From NCBI GenBank assembly GCA_003118195.1, contig BEXV01001412.1, forward strand, positions 70,159 to 85,971: DNA of 15,813 nt. Reading direction: 5' to 3'. The DNA comes from Hemicentrotus pulcherrimus (taxonomy: Eukaryota > Echinodermata > Echinoidea > Camarodonta > Strongylocentrotidae). Made by a program: the position numbers and the translations under genes. A model generated the notes under the pieces. It had not been told where the DNA came from. It saw nothing but the letters and a program-made list of their open reading frames with translations, and did no database searches. Positions 9,071 to 15,813 of the stretch are shown in pieces; positions within the stretch are counted from its first letter, which is position 1; each line of letters starts with the position of its first letter.

Positions 9071-9240
9071 AGAGCCAAAGAATAGAGATGGACAAATTCA
9101 TGTGCACAAAGAAAGACAGATAGAGGGGGGATAGAAAGAGAGAGGGGGACAAAGATAAAGAGACACAGAGAGACAAAAATAGAGCAAGACAGAGATCGGC
9201 AAGCAGAAAAGACATACAGACAGACAAGCATTCAAGACAC
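9071..9240. repeat. Purine-rich GA/GACA low-complexity tract
   Basis: The plus strand is mostly A and G with recurring GAGAGA, GACAGA and ACAGACAG words. This explains the leucine/serine-rich minus-strand ORF at 9015-9326, which I regard as a compositional artefact and not a membrane protein gene. Confidence 0.75.
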
Positions 9241-11194
9241 CATACAGACATACATGTTTTACATTCATACATTTGTGTACACCATAAAATAAACAAAATA
9301 AATAAAAATAAAAAATTTCTCTTCAAATACAGAACCTGAGCTTATTTCCACGACATGAAAGTTTTGCTGTTCTTCTTTTTGATTTCAAGGCTCACTGAAT
9401 ATTACTTTTGCCATGATCTATTAGGAAAAACACATTACTTGCTTTCCCTGATAAAACAGGAGCATAAAAATTAATTCATATACATAGAGCAGGCCATGTA
9501 TACCTACCTCTACATGTCTTATTATACTCATAAGACGGTTCTAAGAACTCTATGTCACATCCATCACAAACATCAAATTAAGTGAAATTAAGCCTATTAT
9601 GAACTACTTATTAGTGCTTGTTGAAGAAGCGGCTGCATTATTGATAGACTTGCCTTTCTGTTGAATGGGAAACCTAGAAAAGGGGAACAATGCTAACGTA
9701 TTGATTCTTGTCAAGGAGATTACTCCATTTCTCCTAAAGACTCACAAAGGAGGATAATAGGAATAGGTCACATGGATCAGTTATAAGTAAACAAAGTGGT
9801 ACAGGTTGGTTGGTTGGCTGCCCAACTGGTTATTACAGACTTCATTGTCTAAACTTGCTGTTTAGAATGAAGTCTAAGAGGGATTAATTACTACCACTCA
9901 ACATGGGCCTATTTTGGGGCACTTCCTCATTTCCTTCTTCCCCTTGGTACATACACTCTAAGGGTCTGGAAGCCACGATGCCATTACAGCTCTTTATACC
10001 CCTACATCGATCAGTGGTGAAAAAAGACAGTGGCAAAGAGGGATTCGCCTCTATCAAATGCTCTTCTTACATAAAAACCTCCATCAATATAAGAGTGTCC
10101 CCATAGAAAGTCATTCCTGTCCACAGGTTTTATGGAAGACAATTATAGTACAATCTCAACCATTTGAATTTTAAGAAACTACAGAAACTTGCGAGAGATT
10201 CACGTAAATGATTCAAGTTAGGTACATGTATTTTTTTATTATTTAGATGTGTTCTAAAAGTGAAAACTGGCGAGGACCCAAAAACAAAGTTACGAGGTGA
10301 TTCTACCCTATCCCCACTTACTCTAGGTCAAGAACCTGATAAATTGTTTCTGACGATACATGGGAGGTGTACCTGTACAGTGTACATGTACATTAGACAA
10401 AGAAAATGTAATTGATAAGATTTTCATTTTCATCCTTTTCCAAGCCCAAAGTTAACATCATATTTCCAATCTCTAAATGCCATGACCACAACTTTATCTT
10501 GAAAATCTATTTCTAACCTCAAAATGAACACTTTTATCTTGTGCACAGAGACAGCACATTCAGCGAAGAATGTTTTTCCTTGGCAGGTATCCATCCTCTT
10601 AATTGGAGATTATGTGATGACGCAAGACAGATCCGTGATCAATTTGTGTTCATTTGCTCTCTCCCTCTCCCCTTCTCTCTCTTTCTTTCTCTGTCTCCCA
10701 TTACCGTGCCAGTTGTATTTTCATTGAAAGGCAACACCAATAGCCTTGCTCATATGCACAATGTTCCACAACATATTACCAGGATGTATTGATAAACTGT
10801 CTTACTACATGTAGCATTAATCATGGAAGAATCCTGGAAAATATAGGTTACTGTTTAGTTCGTAGGCACATACATTGTACCTTGTAAGTGGCTGAGTCAC
10901 TCGTCATGTGATGTGTACACACATGCTAGCACGATTGTTCCTACATTTTACATGCAAGTGAAGGGAGCGAGCGAGCAAAAAAAAGAGGATATTTTCAATA
11001 TGGCATAAAACTACCAATTTTGTAAATCTAGAAATACATGTATCTAAGGAACATGAATCCCTTTTTCTACAAATACAAACAAGCTGTATAATGGTTTCAA
11101 ACCACAAGCCATAATGCCGGGCATGCCCATTACCCAAGTACCTGATCATGTTAAAGCTCCCAACAAGCAGAGATAGTGACACCTTTAACGCCAC
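9241..11194. other. Non-coding, no gene seen
   Basis: Only short, motif-free ORFs occur. A pyrimidine-rich tract lies at 10656-10699 and a small TTGG repeat at about 9806-9817. Four TACATGTA palindromes (10223, 10383, 10806, 11035) are present. The minus-strand ORF 11197-10904 begins with a short hydrophobic peptide and is discussed as a finding, not annotated as a gene. Confidence 0.45.
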
Positions 11195-11256
11195 CATATT
11201 CCTAATTTAAAGTGGTCGCCAAATTCATTGATCCTCGGCTGAATACTGCATCGCCT

Positions 11257-11270
11257 GTTTCCTAGGCAAC
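11257..11270 (-). promoter_or_regulatory. Candidate RFX X-box
   Basis: On the minus strand the 14-mer GTTGCCTAGGAAAC fits the X-box consensus RYYNYYWWRRNRAC exactly, with both half-sites and a 2-bp centre. RFX factors use such sites at ciliary and other gene promoters. The site lies in a CpG-richer island (about 11210-11350) and 60 bp upstream of a minus-strand ATG at 11197 in good Kozak context. A match of this length can still occur by chance. Confidence 0.4.
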
Positions 11271-11344
11271 GGTGGTCAAATATAGTCCGATGAGTAGAAG
11301 TGATAGGAAGATCACCAGCAAGTCGTTCTTACGTCGCCCTTTCA

Positions 11345-13402
11345 ATCTATGGCTGGGGGAAGCGACAGCAATATCCTAGATGCATTCAATTTAATCAATT
11401 GTGAACGGATATGTACATTATGTATGCAGAGAAGGATGTAGTGTTACATAAATGTTTTTCAAGCTATTTCCATTCATTTCCCTAGATCATAGCCGGCAGA
11501 TTCTTGTCTGTGGCAGAAGTTGTACTAAATTACCAATCATCAGCTATCAATACAGGTTTACATACAACATATTCTGTCGTGCATTTATTCTTCCTATATC
11601 TAAAATGAAAGATGTAAATGTCATAACAAACAGTGATGCTAAATAGCCATCCAATATCCATACATGTAATAACCAATGTACATTATCAACTACATTAAAG
11701 GGGGGTTAATATCTTCATCTTAATTCTTAAAACTTTTAAAACAGTTTATACAAACTGCTTTTTTCTTTCTTTTAAATAGTAAGGTTTTTTTTCAAAAAAA
11801 AACATATTGACTCAGCCCTACATTTATATACTGATATCAGAAAGGTGCACTTTATAGTACCGGTATACAAGTACAACCAAGGTGTAAGATGGTGATGTAC
11901 ATGTAGTTGCTCCTGCTTTTGCCACATGTACCTGTATTATAGCATTTCCAAATGTCATTAAATGCCAGTTCTGCCTACTGCTTGTACATGTAGTCATCAA
12001 TCTTACAAACACCCTGTATGCATTATTTTCATTTTTATTTGATGTGGATTCAGTAAGTATTCAAAAGTAATTATCTTCTTAACGATATCATAAATAAATA
12101 GATAATTGTCAATAAACATGGATGCTTACTAGACCTTTACATGACAGATATTATTGCTACACCAACAAAGGCAACAAGGCATGTAACATTAAACATATAC
12201 AGTGTGTATGCAATATTTGTAATCATCTTTACAAATAATGTCCCTAAAATGTCATCTTTTATTCTGTCTCGATCAAAGTACAATTTGTGATTGCTCCCTT
12301 GAAAAAAAACATCAGAAAAACAAAAACAGTAACTTGATTTGATCTTTTTCATTTAAATTGCTGATTGAATAATGATATTTTTATTTTTTTTTATTTCCTT
12401 TATCATAATCTATTTTTTTGCATTTTGCAATTTGTTCAAAGCTAACACTGAGCTGGAATACAATTGAAGGGCTTCACTGATTGTGAAAACATAACATTCA
12501 TTATTTCATTTTAACAAACCATTTAAAGAATGCAAAAAATTATAAAGACATTGGTGGAAAGACATACACGTGGGTAATGATTACCGGTAGTGAGCAATCT
12601 AGCACCGGAACAATTATAGAGAAGAACAACAAAGAGGTGTGAAAGAACCATGCTGCACCCATTCCCTCTCTCTCTTTCTTTGTTACTATAAAGCAAAGAG
12701 AGAGAAATCCATTAGACAATTTACTTCTTTACACTGGCAAACATGTAGCCTCTTCCTCAAGTAGACATTTAAAATCAAATCCTCTTTGATTTGGTAACAT
12801 TTTGATTGAGACATCGGTAGCTCAGCATCAACTGTATTGAAGAGAGTGAGGGTATTCCCAAGACACAGATTCACGTCCTCTCTGATTCATCTTGCTTCAT
12901 CTCATATGTATTCAGGTCAGGTAGCGTGTACGAACAAACCCTTATCAGTCAGTTGTATCACGTACGGAGCTAGGGTGTGATCTCTGAGACTATGGATTCA
13001 TACTGTACATTTGTATATTGTATTTGATTTTTGCAATAGGTAGTTTCTTTTCAGCAGGAATATTTAAAACTGACATTTTTGATTTAGTAAACCAGTATGA
13101 AACAACATTCCAAACACAGAGAATGTATTTTGCTGATTTTCCCCTTTAATGTTGTGCATGTGGGTCCATCTCTCCAGTAACTGGGTCAGACAATCATTCT
13201 AGTTCCCTGCAAACAACTCTGTTTAAATTGGCACACCATTGGTATTCACCATCACATGGCACCATTTCCAACTTTCACTCAAAATATAACTGTACCCGCA
13301 CATGTAAATGTACCAGTCCATTAGGCATTTTATTAAGAGCTTGTTGTCTGTGTGGAGTTAGAAGGGCATGAGTTAACTCATAGTTTAACAAAGAGATCTT
13401 AA
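11345..13402. other. Non-coding, no gene seen
   Basis: AT-rich sequence with several short ORFs (such as 11452-11646 plus, 12137-12352 minus, 12686-12874 minus) that show no motifs. Three TACATGTA copies occur at 11661, 11898 and 11985. A pyrimidine/purine inverted pair near 12665-12706 can fold weakly. A palindromic GGTAATGATTACC (12573-12585) is discussed as a finding. Confidence 0.45.
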
Positions 13403-13616
13403 AAATCATAAGTGAATTTATTATTTACTATATAAATCATAAGTGAATTTATTATATACTATCTAATCATAAGTGAATTTATTATTTACTATATAAATCA
13501 TAAGTGAATTTATTATTTACTATCTAATCATAAGTGAATTTATTATTTACTATATAAATCATAAGTGAATTTATTATTTACTATCTAATCATAAGTGAAT
13601 TTATTATTTACTATAT
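13403..13616. repeat. Tandem array, 7 units of 30/31 bp (61-bp higher-order period)
   Basis: Units begin AATCATAAGTGAATTTATTA and alternate between an ending ACTATAT followed by an extra A and an ending ACTATCT. Unit starts are 13403, 13434, 13465, 13495, 13526, 13556 and 13587. Apart from the alternation, the copies are nearly identical; the second has TTATATAC in place of TTATTTAC. The alternation means the recent amplification unit was a 61-bp dimer. It is an AT-rich minisatellite with no coding role seen. Confidence 0.95.
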
Positions 13617-13712
13617 AAATCTACATGTATTTGCTAGAATCCCGAAACTCCCGGTATGCAGCCATCGAGAAGTAAAAAATTCACATCCGCCCATGCCCCC
13701 ACCCCATACATG

Positions 13713-13744
13713 TAACATCCCCATTACATCCCCATTACATCCCC
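13713..13744. repeat. Short 11-bp tandem repeat (ATTACATCCCC)
   Basis: Two exact copies of ATTACATCCCC follow a variant copy TAACATCCCC. This small local duplication in a C-rich patch just right of the main tandem array is unlikely to be functional. Confidence 0.8.
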
Positions 13745-14158
13745 TTCCCACTTAATAAATATTTTTTTACAAGTATTACAAGTAATTTGATAAATTTTTA
13801 TCACGGTATTATATTCCGGGTCATTGTCATATTTACCCTTGCACTAAATAATCTAAATTATCAGTGTTATTCTATCTGTCTATGTTGGAATTTGTGAAGT
13901 TGTTATCCAATGTTAGCAAGAAAACAAAATGAGAATGATCCTATTTGTTTGGATTTTTTAAAGCTGTAATTATTTTCCTTATTGCATTTTCTTATTCTCA
14001 CAAAAATTGCAGTACTCAAATTCTGCCAGTCTTTTACTTTATATTCAAGTAAAATAAATTCTCAGTCTCAAAATGAAATTTATACAACTGTCAATGAAAG
14101 TTTGATTTGAGGTCAACACACACACAGGCTAGGCCGTTGCGCTAAGCTATGTGCACAC
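13745..14158. other. Non-coding, no gene seen
   Basis: AT-rich sequence with no convincing ORF, RNA gene or repeat. A short CA run occurs near 14118-14126. Confidence 0.5.
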
Positions 14159-14300
14159 AATACCATACCTGCCAACCCTTACAAATAATTCAGAATATTC
14201 TGTTTTGGGGGATTTTTAGGACCTGAAAATCAGGAATATTCAGATTTTTTAAAAAAACGCGTGGCGCTAGGTCGGGCCAATCAAGAACGCGTGGCGCTGT
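14159..14300. repeat. Probable dispersed repeat fragment with a 13-bp direct repeat
   Basis: The block begins ACCATACCTGCCAACCCTTA, a kind of edge I recall as common in DNA-transposon ends of marine animals, and includes the palindrome CAGAATATTCTG. AACGCGTGGCGCT occurs twice (14256-14268, 14286-14298), spaced 30 bp apart, and is much more CpG-rich than its surroundings. No terminal inverted repeat or target duplication is clear. Confidence 0.35.
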
Positions 14301-14541
14301 GTAGGCGAGGGCCTTGCTTCCCAGGGTCACATGCACAAACATTTATCTATCAATTCTATTATTACAACTGAGCAATTTGGGTTCCACAGTTTTTTGGTGT
14401 TCTTTTACTTAATTTGTTTGTTAACTTTTGTTTTTGTTTGTTTGTTTATTGGGTGAAATTTTTATTTGCTCTCAGCACTTGCCTTTCACGTTGTTGTTGT
14501 AGCTGGTGGCAATGTTATTGTTGTTGACTTTGCACATAACT
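14301..14541. other. Non-coding spacer between two repeat elements
   Basis: TTTG/TTGTTTG-rich low-complexity sequence (about 14405-14450) and part of a chance plus-strand ORF (14466-14651) that runs into the following MITE-like element. No gene is supported. Confidence 0.5.
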
Positions 14542-14708
14542 GGGCCCCGTCTTATAAAGACTTACTATTGATCCAAATCAATCGCAAGTCCTCCAATCAA
14601 TCGCAAGTTTGCAGTCTTTTATCTCTTATACATGCATGTCGTTGCCATTGACATTAATTGCAAATAAGTTGCGATTAATATTAACTCTTTATATTAAAAG
14701 ACAAGGCC
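14542..14708. mobile_element. MITE-like palindromic element
   Basis: The left end GGGCCCCGTCTTATAAAGAC has an imperfect inverted counterpart at the right end (AACTCTTTATATTAAAAGAC, then AAGGCC). Further inside, ATCAATCGCAAGT on the left pairs with TTGCGATTAAT on the right. The whole unit can therefore fold back with gaps. An internal 14-bp direct duplication, AATCAATCGCAAGT (14576-14589, 14595-14608), is present. From memory, the ends resemble a family of palindromic elements widespread in marine invertebrates. The target duplication is not resolved. Confidence 0.55.
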
Positions 14709-15181
14709 ATGGTCTCTTCCAAAGGCAATACTTGTGTGTCAAAGCCTCAAGTTTACGCAACATTTGTCTATCTATGTCCATGTGTTATGTGTATGGTTCT
14801 TTACCCTCTGATATTAAAGAGGAAGAGCCTTTTGAGCCTTTTCTGCTTTTTTGTAAATACTGATTGTGAGATTTTGATCGCTAATCATATTTTGCTTGAT
14901 ACGTATGCCATACATGTAAAGTACAACAGTTGGCCAACTTAAAATGTTATATGGATAACCAAAAATGGAAGAAAAAAAGATTCTGTCAAACTCGAAGCAC
15001 TTTCTGTTAATGGGTTGTTGCTCATAAAATCACTGACACAACATATTCAAGTAAGTCTAATACAAACACAATCATAGCTTTGTATCATATATGGTGTTAG
15101 GTGCACTCTTGCACATGACATGTGATAACATGTGATTATTATTGGGACTTCAAAGCTACCAAGATATATTCTTTGATAACC
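14709..15181. other. Non-coding, no gene seen
   Basis: Overlapping short plus-strand ORFs (14609-14863, 14709-14942) show no motifs. One TACATGTA lies at 14911-14918. Nothing else is recognisable. Confidence 0.45.
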
Positions 15182-15330
15182 ACCGGTCAGTTCAAAGTTT
15201 GCGCGTTGGAAGCAATCAGTCATAATGGAATAGCAATCATTGAGTCAAGTCGTTGGGAAAGCCTGAAGGGAGTTACGCGATCTTGCATAATCGTGACGAT
15301 GCAGAGTCGCAACAGGGCACGTGATTAGCG
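15182..15330. promoter_or_regulatory. CpG-richer island with E-box and AP-1-like words
   Basis: About eleven CpGs fall within 150 bp, well above the surroundings. The segment includes ACCGGT, the AP-1-type word TGAGTCA (15241-15247) and the E-box CACGTG (15318-15323). The plus ORF 15122-15328 over it has no recognisable motif. This is a candidate regulatory element or first-exon region, based on composition only. Confidence 0.2.
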
Positions 15331-15802
15331 ATGACTAGACAAACCAACTAGCAGTAAACATATGCTCTGTTCCTGTAACGTTTGTGAATTACATTGTGTG
15401 GTTGAACATAAGTTCATGAAGAGAAGACTCCTATAGGTTGTAAGCCTCTCAAAACACAGTGGAAAACCACCAGGGCATTACAAAAATGATGCGCTTCGCA
15501 ATTCTACATGTTGTAACACAGACATAAATGAGAAAGTTGTTGGGCCTTTGTTGCCTATTCTAGTTTTCTTGCCACTGCTTGACAATACCATTTAGGCCCT
15601 ATTTATCGGTATATTTAAAAAAAAAAGTGTGATACCAGTAGGCTTCTATGTTGTATATAACTGAGCTGTTGAGTCCCAAATGGTGAATAAATATAATTCT
15701 AAATGTTCACCTTGATTTAGTCAACCTTGTTTAGTCTCATCCTCCACTGCATGACAACAAGGACATACATGTATACATGCTTTATATATGGTACAATTCA
15801 AT
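15331..15802. other. Non-coding, no gene seen
   Basis: AT-rich right flank with no ORF of note, one TACATGTA at 15766-15773, and no identifiable repeats. Confidence 0.5.
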
Positions 15803-15813
15803 CCCCCCCCCCC
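15803..15813. repeat. C homopolymer at right edge
   Basis: Eleven C bases close the window. With the G run at position 1 this suggests that both edges are contig ends set by homopolymers. Confidence 0.8.

Noticed and set aside
9015..9326. 103-codon minus-strand Leu/Ser-rich ORF resembling a membrane protein
   Set aside because: It is the complement of a purine-rich low-complexity tract, so the hydrophobic composition is explained by the simple repeat.
13403..13616. Tandem repeat as a CRISPR array
   Set aside because: Units are directly adjacent with no unique spacers, and the sequence is eukaryotic; it is a minisatellite.

Overview
The window looks like AT-rich animal nuclear DNA. There are no dense ORFs, operons, ribosome binding sites, CRISPR arrays or phage genes, and spliced coding sequence is interrupted by long non-coding stretches. 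Three things suggest a marine invertebrate, most likely an echinoderm such as a sea urchin: the extreme abundance of the palindrome TACATGTA (23 exact copies), a dispersed repeat near 951-1065 that resembles a family I associate with sea urchins, and the kinds of transposon remnants present. A mollusc, hemichordate or lancelet cannot be excluded without a search. The sequence begins in a G run, ends in a C run and has an N inside a third G run, so it is probably a contig or scaffold piece that breaks at G/C homopolymers.

The only confident protein-coding sequence is on the minus strand at 4004-3824. It is the first coding exon of a PCTAIRE-family cyclin-dependent kinase (CDK16/17/18, closest to CDK17 from memory). 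It starts at an ATG with an in-frame stop just upstream and carries the conserved basic KRRLS and SLSEL N-terminal signature. It then runs through five T-N-G-T repeats and ends at a strong splice donor. A good acceptor at 4349-4380 suggests that the exon extends to 4348 with about 344 nt of 5' UTR, so transcription starts further right in the window or beyond it. The kinase-domain exons are not visible and should lie left of position 1. Everything from 3823 to 1 is therefore probably intron, and much of the right side may be 5' intron or promoter territory.

Directly upstream of that exon (in transcription sense) lies a transposon cluster at 4528-5733. An old, decayed element containing a non-LTR reverse transcriptase fragment abuts a better preserved 714-bp element. 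The latter has 27-bp terminal inverted repeats (25/27 matching), TA target duplications and an internal tRNA-Leu-like module. To the right, the window is mainly non-coding. It holds CpG-richer islands (about 6660-6770, 11210-11350, 15182-15330), one of which contains an RFX X-box, a purine-rich tract (9071-9240), a 7-unit tandem array with a 61-bp higher-order period (13403-13616), a small GC-richer repeat (14159-14300) and a palindromic MITE-like element (14542-14708).

I see no evidence of a novel multi-gene system. The most informative items are the kinase exon with its synonymously diversified repeat, the nested transposon cluster, the TACATGTA enrichment and the candidate regulatory islands.
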